A DNA stretch of 64,000 nt from Acinetobacter lwoffii (GTDB lineage Bacteria; Pseudomonadota; Gammaproteobacteria; Pseudomonadales; Moraxellaceae). The position numbers and the translations under genes are program-made. This document shows positions 28,510-36,688 of this stretch, one piece after another. The stretch lies in assembly GCF_019343495.1 (NCBI RefSeq), contig NZ_CP072549.1:1860001-1924000 (forward strand), written 5' to 3'. The notes under the pieces were generated by a model that had not been told where the DNA came from, ran no database searches, and saw nothing but the letters and a program-made list of their open reading frames with translations. Within the stretch, counting starts at the first letter, position 1, and every line of letters begins with the position of its first letter.

Positions 28510-29421
28510 TTAAGCTAAACGTTCTGCTACCCGCAGCCATGCGCTACGTGAACGAGGATTGGCTTTGACCTCCTCATCACTGGCTTTAACACGAGAAACT
28601 TTCTTTAAACGTCGCGTATCTTTCTGTTGTTGTGGCATTCCCCAGCCTGAATCTTCTTCAAGCGTTGACTCTTTTTGAATAAATTGTTTAATCAAACGGT
28701 CTTCCAGTGAATGGAAGCTAATTACCGCCAAACGTGCTTCAGGTTTCAATATTTCAACGGCCTGAGGCAAGAAGATTTCAATATCTTCTAATTCCTTATT
28801 AATAGCAATACGAATCGCCTGGAAAGTACGGGTCGCAGCATGCTTATTTTTTTCCCATTTCGGGTGTGCTACTTTTACAATCTCAGCCAGCTTTGCCGTG
28901 GTATCAATATATCCGGCAGCCTTAATTGCCTTGGCAATACGGCGACTATAACGCTCTTCACCATATTTAAAAATGATATTCGCCAGTGCTTCTTCTTCAA
29001 TCTGCGTCAGCCATTCTGCTGCGGTCGGACCTTGCGAGTTGTCCATACGCATATCCAGCGGGCCATCTTTCATAAAACTAAAACCACGTTCAGCCTGATC
29101 CAGCTGCGGTGAAGAAACACCTAAGTCAGCCATCACCCCATCGACCTGTTCAATGCCCACTTCAGCCAAGGCATCTTTCAGATCAGCAAAGCTGGCATGA
29201 ATAATTTTGAAACGTGAATCTTCTTGTTCGAGTTCAGCTGCTACAGCCAGTGCTTGTGGATCTTTATCAAAGGCATAGACGCGTGCATTTTCATCTAATT
29301 TGGACAGCAATAAACGCGTATGTCCACCACGGCCAAAGGTCCCATCCACATAAGTTCCCGTATTGCGACCCGCCAACAAGGCATCAATCGTTTCGTGAAG
29401 TAATACAGAAATATGTGACAT
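28510..29421 (-). CDS. rsmH: 16S rRNA (cytosine-1402-N4)-methyltransferase
   Basis: 303 residues. It begins SHISVLLHETIDAL and has the SAM motif YVDGTFGRGGHTRLLLS (~residues 25–41). Later conserved blocks are VDGVMADLGVSSPQLDQAERGFSF and ISFHSLEDRLIKQF. The C-terminus NPRSRSAWLRVAERL is characteristic. It is the first gene of the dcw segment here; no mraZ is visible upstream. Confidence 0.97.
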   Translation of the reverse strand: MSHISVLLHETIDALLAGRNTGTYVDGTFGRGGHTRLLLSKLDENARVYAFDKDPQALAVAAELEQEDSRFKIIHASFADLKDALAEVGIEQVDGVMADLGVSSPQLDQAERGFSFMKDGPLDMRMDNSQGPTAAEWLTQIEEEALANIIFKYGEERYSRRIAKAIKAAGYIDTTAKLAEIVKVAHPKWEKNKHAATRTFQAIRIAINKELEDIEIFLPQAVEILKPEARLAVISFHSLEDRLIKQFIQKESTLEEDSGWGMPQQQKDTRRLKKVSRVKASDEEVKANPRSRSAWLRVAERLA

Positions 29422-29472
29422 AAAAACTCAATCAATAGGGGGAAAAATTTAACTGCACATTATCACCCTGTT

Positions 29473-29482
29473 TAGGCAAAGC
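29473..29482 (-). promoter_or_regulatory. Candidate extended -10 for the rsmH–mraY operon
   Basis: On the minus strand GTGATAATG, about 45–55 bases before the rsmH ATG, resembles an extended -10. A weak TTGGAG lies 17 bases further upstream. This is a pattern call only; the position is approximate. Confidence 0.3.
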
Positions 29483-29550
29483 TCCAAACGACTTTTTGTA
29501 GATAAATATTACTTTCCATAGAGAAAACCGTTTTAGCATTTTTCTCATAC

Positions 29551-29580
29551 AAAAAAGCCTCCAGTTTTGGAGGCTTTTTT
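29551..29580 (-). terminator. Terminator after the first sulfate-binding protein gene
   Basis: aaaaaagcctcc (29551–29562) and ggaggctttttt (29569–29580) form a perfect 12-bp stem with a six-base loop and a T-run on the minus strand, 25 bases after the stop codon at 29606. Confidence 0.9.
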
Positions 29581-29605
29581 CAATCTAGATAACTTCGCAG
29601 ATCAA

Positions 29606-30625
29606 TTAACGTTTGCTGTTATAAATCTGGTCGAAAATTGCACCATTCACAAAATGGGTTTTCTGTGCATTGGCCCAACCACCAAAGACTTCATCAATGG
29701 TAAAGGTTTTGATTTTAGGGAACTGTGCCGAATATTTCGCTAATACTTTTTCATTACGTGGACGATAGAAATGTTTAGCTGCCATTTCCTGACCCAATGG
29801 TGAATACAGGTAATTGATATAACCTGTTGCTAACCATTTATTGCCATTTTTCTCTACCGTACGATCCACAATCGCCACTGACGGTTCAGTCAAAATCGTA
29901 ATTGATGGATAAACGATATCAAACTTGTTTTTACCCAAGGTTTTTTGCGTTACTAAAGCTTCATTTTCCCAAGTCAGCAATACATCGCCAATCCCACGCT
30001 CGGCAAAGGTGGTCATTGAAGCACGTGCAGCAGAATCCATCACTTTCACGTTCTTATAAAGTTTGCCGACAAAGTCCTGTGCTTTGGCTTTATTACCGCC
30101 TGGCTGTTTCTCGGCATAACCCCATGCAGACAGATACACCCAACGCGGCAAACCACCCGTTTTCGGGTTAGGCGTAATAATTTGCACGCCTGGTTTGGTT
30201 AAGTCATTCCAGTCCTTGATGCCTTTCGGATTGCCTTTACGTACCATGAATACGATCGTCGAGGTATAAGGTGCCGAGTTGTGTGGGAATTCCTTTTGCC
30301 AGCCCGGCTGAATCTGACCAGATTTCACAATTTCTTCGATGTCATTGGCCAGCGCCAAAGTCACCACATCACCTTTCAGACCATCGACCACAGAACGTGC
30401 TTGTTTGCCCGAACCGCCATGTGACTGCTTGAAATTCACATCCAGACCGGTGCGGTTTTTCCAGTAAGCGCCAAATGATTTGTTAAATTCATCATAGAAC
30501 TCACGCGTAGCATCATAGGATACATTCAGAAACTGACGGTCTGCTGCTTGTGAAGCAGTCGCGGTCATGCCTAAACCAGTCGCCAATAAGGCAGCACTAA
30601 ATAACGATTTTAATTGAATTTTCAT
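29606..30625 (-). CDS. Periplasmic sulfate-binding protein (ABC transporter), copy 1
   Basis: 339 residues. A Sec signal peptide (MKIQLKSLFSAALLATGLGM…SQAAD) precedes a type II periplasmic binding protein of the Sbp/CysP family. Conserved segments are [32 protein letters not shown] (anion-binding loops), and [12 protein letters not shown], followed by [19 protein letters not shown] and IGDVLLTWENEA. It would capture sulfate (or thiosulfate) for a CysTWA permease, but no permease genes lie in the window. A longer frame to 30676 is less likely than ATG 30625, which gives the signal peptide. It shares roughly three quarters of its residues with the next gene by eye. Confidence 0.92.
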   Translation of the reverse strand: MKIQLKSLFSAALLATGLGMTATASQAADRQFLNVSYDATREFYDEFNKSFGAYWKNRTGLDVNFKQSHGGSGKQARSVVDGLKGDVVTLALANDIEEIVKSGQIQPGWQKEFPHNSAPYTSTIVFMVRKGNPKGIKDWNDLTKPGVQIITPNPKTGGLPRWVYLSAWGYAEKQPGGNKAKAQDFVGKLYKNVKVMDSAARASMTTFAERGIGDVLLTWENEALVTQKTLGKNKFDIVYPSITILTEPSVAIVDRTVEKNGNKWLATGYINYLYSPLGQEMAAKHFYRPRNEKVLAKYSAQFPKIKTFTIDEVFGGWANAQKTHFVNGAIFDQIYNSKR

Positions 30626-30777
30626 GGCAGCACAGAGTTTATCTTCATTAGATATAACTATATGAAATAAAATCATTTATCGCAATTCACCCTACAACAT
30701 CACAACACGATAAAATGAAAGGTTTTTCTGCATTAATATTTTGTTTTTAAAAGAAAAATACTATTTATTATTCTACT

Positions 30778-30813
30778 TATATCTAATATATAGAATTTTA
30801 TGCATTAGATATA
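30778..30813. repeat. Inverted repeat with ATTAGATATA arms upstream of the first sulfate-binding gene
   Basis: TATATCTAAT (30778–30787) and ATTAGATATA (30804–30813) are perfect 10-bp arms with a 16-base spacer. A third copy of ATTAGATATA is at 30647–30656, close to the start codon of copy 1. The arrangement looks like an operator array in the 5' region of a sulfur-regulated gene, though AT-rich chance similarity is possible. Confidence 0.45.
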
Positions 30814-30869
30814 AAGAATATGGATAACACTTTAGCCATTTTCTTTATTATATTTAGACGACCGCTTAC

Positions 30870-31871
30870 TTATCTTTTTTCATTGTAAATCTGGTCATAA
30901 ATCGCCCCATTCACAAAATGTGTTTTTTGCGCTTTGGCCCAACCACCAAAGACTTTATCAATAGTAAAGGTCTGGATTTTCGGGAACTGAGCCGAATATT
31001 TGTTAGCGACTTTGGCATCCCGCGGACGGAAGAAATATTTCGCAGCAAGCTCCTGCCCTTTCGGTGAATATAAATAGTTCAAATAGCCTTTTGCCAGATG
31101 GGTATTACCATTTTTATTCACGTTCTTATCGACAATCGCTACCGATGGCTCGGCCAGAATTGAAATGGATGGATAGACGATATCGTACTTATCTTTACCC
31201 AGACCTTGGGTCGCCAGCAAGGCTTCATTTTCCCAGGATAAAAGCACATCACCAATACCGCGCTCGGCAAACGTCGTCAGTGAACCACGCGCACCGGAGT
31301 CGAGTACTTTGACATTTTGATAAAGTTTTTTCACCAGCTCTCTGGCTTTCGCATCATTACCGCCCGGTTGTTTCAGTGCATAACCCCAAGCAGACAGGTA
31401 GATCCAACGAGGTGCACCACCGGTTTTCGGGTTTGGGGTAATAATGTCCACACCCGCTTTGGTCAGATCATTCCAGTCTTTGATTTGCTTTGGATTCCCT
31501 TTACGCACCAAGAATACAATCGTAGACGTATAAGGTGCCGAATTACTCGGAAACTCTTTTTGCCAGCCTTTCGCGATTAAACCTGCATTGACGATTTCTT
31601 CGATATCATTGGCCAAAGCCAAAGTCACCACATCGGCCTGCAAACCATCGACCACTGAACGCGCCTGCTTGCCTGAGCCACCATGCGACTGTTTAAAATT
31701 AACCGTTTGTCCGGTTTTCTGCTTCCAAAATTTGCCAAATTCTTCATTATATTCCTGATAAAATTCACGGGTCGGGTCATAAGAGACATTCAGGAAATCT
31801 TTGGCAATGGAATTCTGTACTGCTGTTCCCACTAAAATTGTCAAGATTGCGGATGCTATTATTTTTTTCAT
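30870..31871 (-). CDS. Periplasmic sulfate-binding protein (ABC transporter), copy 2
   Basis: 333 residues. The signal peptide ([24 protein letters not shown]) is followed by the same Sbp-family domain as copy 1, with [36 protein letters not shown] and the C-terminal [24 protein letters not shown]. The two genes are in tandem, 244 bases apart, and clearly arose by duplication. The frame extends to 31988, but ATG 31871 gives the signal peptide. One copy may prefer sulfate and the other thiosulfate or a sulfonate-related anion; that cannot be told from sequence alone. Confidence 0.92.
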   Translation of the reverse strand: MKKIIASAILTILVGTAVQNSIAKDFLNVSYDPTREFYQEYNEEFGKFWKQKTGQTVNFKQSHGGSGKQARSVVDGLQADVVTLALANDIEEIVNAGLIAKGWQKEFPSNSAPYTSTIVFLVRKGNPKQIKDWNDLTKAGVDIITPNPKTGGAPRWIYLSAWGYALKQPGGNDAKARELVKKLYQNVKVLDSGARGSLTTFAERGIGDVLLSWENEALLATQGLGKDKYDIVYPSISILAEPSVAIVDKNVNKNGNTHLAKGYLNYLYSPKGQELAAKYFFRPRDAKVANKYSAQFPKIQTFTIDKVFGGWAKAQKTHFVNGAIYDQIYNEKR

Positions 31872-32264
31872 TTGATGTAACTCATTGTTTATATGACCTG
31901 CACTATACAAATCAAAAATAAACATAACAATCATATATTTATAACAATATCTACAATCTATTTCTGATTTTGAGATATCTTCTAACAATTAAATCCGGAT
32001 ACATATTCTGCTAGAAAAGTAATCTTCTGCTACAATATAAGACAGTTCTTCACGTTCTCTTCACAGTTGTCTGTTAAAAATAGGCCACCAAAACAGGAAA
32101 TTACGATTTTTGGTAATTTTCCACAGAGTTATATTATTTCTTTTGTAAAAAATGTGACTTGGTTCTACTTCTTTATGATCAACTGTGATTAAATTGTAGA
32201 CAGAGTATTAAAAAAACATTTTTAACAAAATAAAACCAACCAGAAGTAAGGAGGAAGTTTGGAT
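31872..32264. other. Divergent intergenic region (393 bases)
   Basis: It separates the leftward sulfate-binding gene from the rightward small exported protein gene. I see no coding frame. It is AT-rich, with an imperfect repeat of ttcacgttc / ttcacagtt around 32050–32070. A strong ribosome-binding site (aaggagg, 32248–32254) belongs to the rightward gene. No promoter could be assigned with confidence. Confidence 0.5.
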
Positions 32265-32567
32265 ATGAAATTTACATTATTCACAGCCAGCATCCTAAGC
32301 CTGATTATGTTGTTCTCGATTCAACTCGGTCATGCCGTTGTTGTGAAGACAGATTTGCCGAAGCCTACAGTAAGCACTGTTGAAAGCAAGACTTCGCCGA
32401 TTGAAAAAGCGATTCAGCAACAAAAAACTGAAAAAACACTTCAAACAGAAGATAATCTAAAAGTCTTGACTGCATTTAAAGTCGCACCTTCGCAAAATTT
32501 CTTTGCAGAACAGAATTACCGCTTCACCCGCTTTGTCCAAAGTATTTTTTCGAGCGCTCATTCTTAA
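32265..32567 (+). CDS. Small exported hypothetical protein
   Basis: 100 residues with a clear Sec signal peptide (MKFTLFTASILSLIMLFSIQLGHA, cleavage after GHA). The mature part is about 76 residues, polar, Lys/Thr/Gln-rich (KTSPIEKAIQQQKTEKTLQTEDN) and ends with an aromatic/basic segment (FFAEQNYRFTRFVQSIFSSAHS). There are no cysteines in the mature part and no family that I recognise. The near-perfect ribosome-binding site AAGGAGG stands 10 bases before the ATG and 4 bases before an in-frame TTG at 32259. A terminator closes the gene, so it is a monocistronic, probably well-translated unit. Confidence 0.75.
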   Translation: MKFTLFTASILSLIMLFSIQLGHAVVVKTDLPKPTVSTVESKTSPIEKAIQQQKTEKTLQTEDNLKVLTAFKVAPSQNFFAEQNYRFTRFVQSIFSSAHS

Positions 32568-32600
32568 TCAGCCTCAACAGCGCTGAATATTCCCGGATTT

Positions 32601-32650
32601 AAAAGCCACATCATTCAATGTTGAATAAAGCATTAAGTGATGTGGCTTTT
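32601..32650 (+). terminator. Terminator between the small exported protein and gltX
   Basis: aaaagccacatca (32601–32613) pairs with tgatgtggctttt (32638–32650), a perfect 13-bp stem, followed by T. The intervening 24 bases can form a smaller internal helix. The -10 of gltX begins only five bases later. Confidence 0.8.
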
Positions 32651-32654
32651 TCGC

Positions 32655-32660
32655 TATAAT
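32655..32660 (+). promoter_or_regulatory. Consensus -10 box of gltX
   Basis: TATAAT at 32655–32660 is preceded by cgc. The -35 position falls inside the preceding terminator stem and is a poor match. It predicts a start near 32667 and a leader of ~28 bases. Confidence 0.5.
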
Positions 32661-32694
32661 AGCTGCAATTTTATATCTAAGATTAGATCCGGCT

Positions 32695-34203
32695 ATGACT
32701 GTTCGTACTCGTATTGCACCTTCTCCTACTGGTTTTCCGCATGTAGGTACTGCCTATATCGCCTTGTTTAACTTATGTTTTGCTAAACAGCATGGCGGTG
32801 AATTCATTCTTCGTATTGAAGATACTGACCAACTGCGCTCAACGCCTGAATCTGAAAAAATGATCCTGGATTCATTGCGCTGGTTGGGTCTGAACTGGTC
32901 TGAAGGTCCTGATGTCGGTGGCCCGCATGCGCCGTACCGCCAGTCAGAACGTATGGATATCTATAAAAATTATGCCTTGGAACTGGTAGAGAAAGGTCAT
33001 GCCTTCTACTGTTTCGCAACTGCAGAAGAACTGGATCAAATGCGTGCAGAACAGCAGGCACGTGGAGAGTCGCCACGTTATGATGGTCGTGGTCTAAATC
33101 TTTCTGAAGAAGAAGTGGAGCGTCGTTTGGCCGCTGGTGAACCACATGTGATTCGCATGAAAGTACCGACTGAAGGCGTATGTAAATTCAATGACATGCT
33201 GCGTGGCGAAGTGGAAATTCCATGGGCGCAAGTAGACATGCAAATCCTGCTGAAAACCGATGGCCTACCAACCTACCACTTGGCTAACGTAGTAGATGAT
33301 CATTTGATGCAAATCACCCACGTAATTCGTGGTGAAGAATGGATTCCATCTGCGCCGAAACATCAGTTGCTGTATCAATATTTTGGTTGGGAAATGCCGA
33401 TACTATGCCACATGCCACTGCTGCGTAACCCGGATAAATCTAAGCTGTCTAAACGTAAAAACCCGACCTCAATTAACTATTACAGAGACATCGGTGTACT
33501 GCCTGAAGCCTTGTTGAACTACTTGGGTCGTATGGGCTGGTCAATGCCAGATGAAAGTGAAAAATTCACTTTGGCTGAAATGATTGAGCATTTTGATATC
33601 AAACGTGTATCCCTCGGTGGTCCGATCTTTGATGTTGAGAAATTGAACTGGTTAAATGGTCAATGGATCAAGGCACTCAGCCCGGCTGAACTTCTAGACA
33701 CCTTATTGGCCTGGAAAGCAGATCGTGCCAAATTAGAAGAAATTGCAGCTGCGATTCAACCGCGTATTAACCTGCTGTCTGAAGCTGTGAACTGGTCTGC
33801 ACATTATTTCAACCATTTCCCGACCCTGTCTAAAGAACAGTTTGAAAGCAAGAAACTGTCGGATGAACAGGTACGTCAAAGTCTTCAATTCGCAATTTGG
33901 CGTTTAGAAAGCCTGTTTACTTGGAATAACGACACGGTGAGCCAGACCTTGATGGACTTGGCGACACAGATGGAAATCAAGTTACGTGATTTCATGCCTG
34001 CGTTCTTTATTGCGATCGCCGGTTCGACTGCGTCTACACCCGTGATGCAAACGATGGTGACCATTGGTCCTGATTTAACCTTTGCACGTTTACGTCATGC
34101 GCTGGAAATTGTCGGTGGTCCAAGCAAAAAAGAGCTGAAAGTCTGGGAAAAACTCAATGAAAGCTTAAAGTTGCCGAAAAATGAAGCAGTTGATCAAGCT
34201 TAA
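32695..34203 (+). CDS. gltX: Glutamyl-tRNA synthetase
   Basis: 502 residues, a class I synthetase. The HIGH-type motif is in [21 protein letters not shown] (HVGT) near the N-terminus, and the KMSKS-type motif is [10 protein letters not shown] (~residues 248–257). Glutamate recognition segments such as [16 protein letters not shown] are present. The C-terminal half is the anticodon-binding helical domain. It charges tRNA-Glu; a tRNA-Glu(TTC) gene is encoded just downstream but from its own promoter. Confidence 0.97.
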   Translation: MTVRTRIAPSPTGFPHVGTAYIALFNLCFAKQHGGEFILRIEDTDQLRSTPESEKMILDSLRWLGLNWSEGPDVGGPHAPYRQSERMDIYKNYALELVEKGHAFYCFATAEELDQMRAEQQARGESPRYDGRGLNLSEEEVERRLAAGEPHVIRMKVPTEGVCKFNDMLRGEVEIPWAQVDMQILLKTDGLPTYHLANVVDDHLMQITHVIRGEEWIPSAPKHQLLYQYFGWEMPILCHMPLLRNPDKSKLSKRKNPTSINYYRDIGVLPEALLNYLGRMGWSMPDESEKFTLAEMIEHFDIKRVSLGGPIFDVEKLNWLNGQWIKALSPAELLDTLLAWKADRAKLEEIAAAIQPRINLLSEAVNWSAHYFNHFPTLSKEQFESKKLSDEQVRQSLQFAIWRLESLFTWNNDTVSQTLMDLATQMEIKLRDFMPAFFIAIAGSTASTPVMQTMVTIGPDLTFARLRHALEIVGGPSKKELKVWEKLNESLKLPKNEAVDQA

Positions 34204-34215
34204 TTAATTTTTGTG

Positions 34216-34255
34216 TTGACGTGTGAGCGCGATATCCCTAATATAGCGCTCACAC
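34216..34255 (+). promoter_or_regulatory. tRNA-Ala/tRNA-Glu promoter embedded in a perfect inverted repeat
   Basis: TTGACG (34216–34221) and TAATAT (34239–34244) are 17 bases apart, predicting initiation near 34251, ten bases before tRNA-Ala. GTGTGAGCGC (34221–34230) and GCGCTCACAC (34246–34255) form a perfect 10-bp inverted repeat with a 15-base spacer that contains the -10. It may be an operator, or a stem that contributes to gltX 3'-end formation. Confidence 0.75.
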
Positions 34256-34260
34256 AGACT

Positions 34261-34336
34261 GGGGTCATAGCTCAGTTGGTAGAGCGCTACAATGGCATTG
34301 TAGAGGTCAGGAGTTCGATCCTCCTTGACTCCACCA
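34261..34336 (+). tRNA. tRNA-Ala (anticodon GGC)
   Basis: A full cloverleaf with encoded CCA: acceptor GGGGTCA pairs with TGACTCC, the D arm has AGCTCAGTTGGTAGAGC, anticodon stem CTACA/TGTAG closes the loop ATGGCAT (anticodon GGC), and the T arm has GTTCGATC. It reads GCC/GCU codons. Confidence 0.97.
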
Positions 34337-34374
34337 AATCAAGTCTTGCTTTAGCTGTGTTATTTGCCTCAATT

Positions 34375-34450
34375 GTCCCTATCGTCTAGAGGCCTAGGAC
34401 ATCGCCCTTTCACGGCGGTAACCGGGGTTCGAATCCCCGTAGGGACGCCA
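34375..34450 (+). tRNA. tRNA-Glu (anticodon TTC)
   Basis: The acceptor GTCCCTA pairs with TAGGGAC, the anticodon loop is CTTTCAC (TTC), the T arm has GGTTCGAATCC, and CCA is encoded. It closely resembles E. coli tRNA-Glu. It is co-transcribed with tRNA-Ala, 38 bases downstream. Confidence 0.97.
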
Positions 34451-34457
34451 TATTCAA

Positions 34458-34483
34458 GATGACCATAATATATTATGGTCATC
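34458..34483 (+). repeat. Perfect 26-base palindrome after tRNA-Glu
   Basis: GATGACCATAATA is immediately followed by its reverse complement TATTATGGTCATC. It lies eight bases after the tRNA CCA and before the terminator, so it probably forms a long hairpin in the 3' trailer and may guide tRNA 3' processing. Confidence 0.7.
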
Positions 34484-34487
34484 TTAT

Positions 34488-34519
34488 AAAAAACCCAAGC
34501 ATTACGACTTGGGTTTTTT
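34488..34519 (+). terminator. Terminator of the tRNA-Ala/Glu unit
   Basis: aaaaaacccaag (34488–34499) and cttgggtttttt (34508–34519) form a perfect 12-bp stem with an eight-base loop and a T-tail. Confidence 0.9.
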
Positions 34520-34607
34520 ATTGCCTGTATATTTTATGTTGGGCAATATTTCGGTTTCTTCGCATCTTCCGATAAAATAATCAGTAATTTAGAATTTTGG
34601 AGTTGTA

Positions 34608-34949
34608 ATGCAATATCGTTGCCCTAAGTGTCAAAGCCCGAAAATCATGCCGGTGGCCCAGCCAGGTCAAGCAGCTCCACGTCCCGTGGTTCCTAAAAGC
34701 CTAATGTTTCTGGTACCCGCCCTATTCCTGCTGTTATTGCTGGTGATTATTAGCATTGCGATGTGGATTTTTGGCGATGGTGCAGGTACGACTTTACAGA
34801 CAGCAACTGTGATCGTTTTTATTCTTTCTTTGATCGCAGGCTTTATGTTCTATAAGGACTTACCTGATTTTAAAATTTCAATGCAGGCATTCATGCAAAC
34901 ACAAAAGAAATGGAAATGCCGTGAATGTAACCATGAGTGGGAAATCTAA
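34608..34949 (+). CDS. Hypothetical membrane protein with N- and C-terminal zinc-ribbon halves
   Basis: 113 residues. It begins MQYRCPKCQSPKIMP (CxxC) and ends KWKCRECNHEWEI (CxxC). Between them are two transmembrane helices (LMFLVPALFLLLLLVIISIAMWIF and TATVIVFILSLIAGFMF). The two CxxC pairs should meet on the cytoplasmic side and hold one zinc ion, forming a split zinc ribbon across a helical hairpin. I recognise no named family or function. It is flanked by terminators on both sides, so it is monocistronic. Confidence 0.75.
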   Translation: MQYRCPKCQSPKIMPVAQPGQAAPRPVVPKSLMFLVPALFLLLLLVIISIAMWIFGDGAGTTLQTATVIVFILSLIAGFMFYKDLPDFKISMQAFMQTQKKWKCRECNHEWEI

Positions 34950-34975
34950 TTTACCCTCCACCATATAATAAACAT

Positions 34976-35005
34976 AAAAAAAACCAGTCCTGAGGCTGGT
35001 TTTTT
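34976..35005. terminator. Bidirectional terminator between the zinc-ribbon gene and ettA
   Basis: aaaccag and ctggttt arms (with an inner cc/gg extension and a bulged t) are flanked by A- and T-runs on both sides. It can serve both converging genes. Confidence 0.8.
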
Positions 35006-35026
35006 ATTTACAAAAGTCGGAGATGA

Positions 35027-36688
35027 TTAAACACCGATTTTGCGATATTTTTGACGCTTCGCGACAAGATCATCACCATCACGCTTACGGCGATATTCTT
35101 CGAATTCAGCATAGTTACCGGTGAAGAATTCAGGTGTTTCACCTTCAAATGACAAGATGTGCGTTGCAATACGGTCCAGGAACCAACGGTCATGCGAGAT
35201 CACCATCACAGTACCTGGGAATACCAAAATGGCATCCTCAAGTGCACGCAAGGTTTCGATGTCCAAGTCGTTCGATGGTTCATCCAGCAAAATCACGTTT
35301 GCGCCCATTTGCAGGATTTTCGCAAGTTGTAAACGGTTACGCTCACCACCTGATAATTGACCTACACGCTTTTGCTGATCCTGACCTTTAAAGTTAAAGC
35401 GACCGATATACGCACGAGATGCAATTTCGTAATCACCAATCTTCAAGATATCTAAACCGCCAGAAACTTCTTCCCAAACGGTTTTGTTGTTATCTAAGGT
35501 GTCACGGATCTGACCGACATAAGCCACTTTAACCGATTCACCCAGCGTTACCGTACCGGTATCTGGTTGCTGTTCGCCAGTCATCATACGGAATAGCGTG
35601 GTTTTACCCGCACCGTTCTCACCCACGATACCCACAATTGCAGCAGGTGGTACTGTGAACGTTAAATCTTTGTACAGTAAGCGATCACCAAACGATTTAC
35701 TGATGCCTTCAACTTCTACAACCTTGTTGCCCAGACGTGGGCCAGGTGGAATGTAGATTTCAGAAGTTTCGTTACGTTGCTGGAATTCGCGCGAGTTAAG
35801 CTCTTCAAAACGCTCCATACGCGCTTTGTTTTTCTTTTGCTGACCTTTGGCATTAGAACGAACCCATTCAAGTTCTTTTTTCAATGCTTTAGCAAAAGAT
35901 TCTTCCTGCTTGTTCTCTTGCTCTAAACGGGCATTTTTCTGCTCAAGCCAAGAAGAGTAGTTACCTTGATACGGAATGCCCATACCACGGTCAAGCTCCA
36001 GAATCCATTCAGCAACGTTATCCAAGAAGTAACGGTCATGCGTAATAGCGACGATGGTACCCGGGAAGTCTTTCAAGAAACGTTCCAACCAAGATACAGA
36101 TGAAGCATCTAAATGGTTCGTTGGTTCGTCTAGAAGTAACATATCTGGTTTAGACAGAAGTAATCGGCACAGCGCCACACGACGACGTTCACCACCTGAA
36201 AGCTTAGATACATCTGCATCCCAAGCAGGCAAGTTCAATGCTGCAGCTGCTTGATCCATCTGGTTCGCAAGGTTATGCGCATCCCAAGTCTGGATAATCG
36301 CTTCAAGCTTCTCTTGCTCTTTCGCAAGTGCATCAAAATCCGCATCTTCTGCTGCATATTCAGCAAAGACTTCATCCAGACGTGCCAAGGCATCAAGCGG
36401 TTCACGTAAACCATCTTCGACGTTACCACGAACGTCTTTAGTTTCATCTAAAGGTGGTTCTTGCTCAAGATAACCGATTTTTGTACCCGGCTGTGCACGC
36501 GCTTCACCAGAGAAATCTTTATCTACGCCCGCCATAATACGAAGCAAGGTAGATTTACCTGCACCGTTTAAACCAAGCACACCAATTTTAGCGCCTGGGA
36601 AAAATGATAAGGAGATGTCTTTCAGGATTTCGCGCTTAGGCGGAACCATCTTCGACACTCGGTTCATCGTGTAAATATATTGGGCCAC
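35027..36688 (-). CDS. ettA: Energy-dependent translational throttle protein EttA (ABC-F ATPase)
   Basis: 553 residues with two ABC domains and no membrane segments. Walker A motifs are GLNGAGKSTLLR and GENGAGKTTLFR; signatures are LSGGERRRVAL and LSGGERNRLQL; Walker B regions end LLLDEPTNHLD and ILLDEPSNDLD. The linker between the domains carries the charged ABC-F interdomain segment. EttA binds the ribosomal E site and gates elongation according to ATP/ADP. The start is GTG at 36686–36688, six bases after GAGGAG, giving MAQYIYTMNRVSKMVPPKRE, which matches E. coli EttA; a frame to 36733 is an over-extension. Confidence 0.96.
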   Translation of the reverse strand: MAQYIYTMNRVSKMVPPKREILKDISLSFFPGAKIGVLGLNGAGKSTLLRIMAGVDKDFSGEARAQPGTKIGYLEQEPPLDETKDVRGNVEDGLREPLDALARLDEVFAEYAAEDADFDALAKEQEKLEAIIQTWDAHNLANQMDQAAAALNLPAWDADVSKLSGGERRRVALCRLLLSKPDMLLLDEPTNHLDASSVSWLERFLKDFPGTIVAITHDRYFLDNVAEWILELDRGMGIPYQGNYSSWLEQKNARLEQENKQEESFAKALKKELEWVRSNAKGQQKKNKARMERFEELNSREFQQRNETSEIYIPPGPRLGNKVVEVEGISKSFGDRLLYKDLTFTVPPAAIVGIVGENGAGKTTLFRMMTGEQQPDTGTVTLGESVKVAYVGQIRDTLDNNKTVWEEVSGGLDILKIGDYEIASRAYIGRFNFKGQDQQKRVGQLSGGERNRLQLAKILQMGANVILLDEPSNDLDIETLRALEDAILVFPGTVMVISHDRWFLDRIATHILSFEGETPEFFTGNYAEFEEYRRKRDGDDLVAKRQKYRKIGV

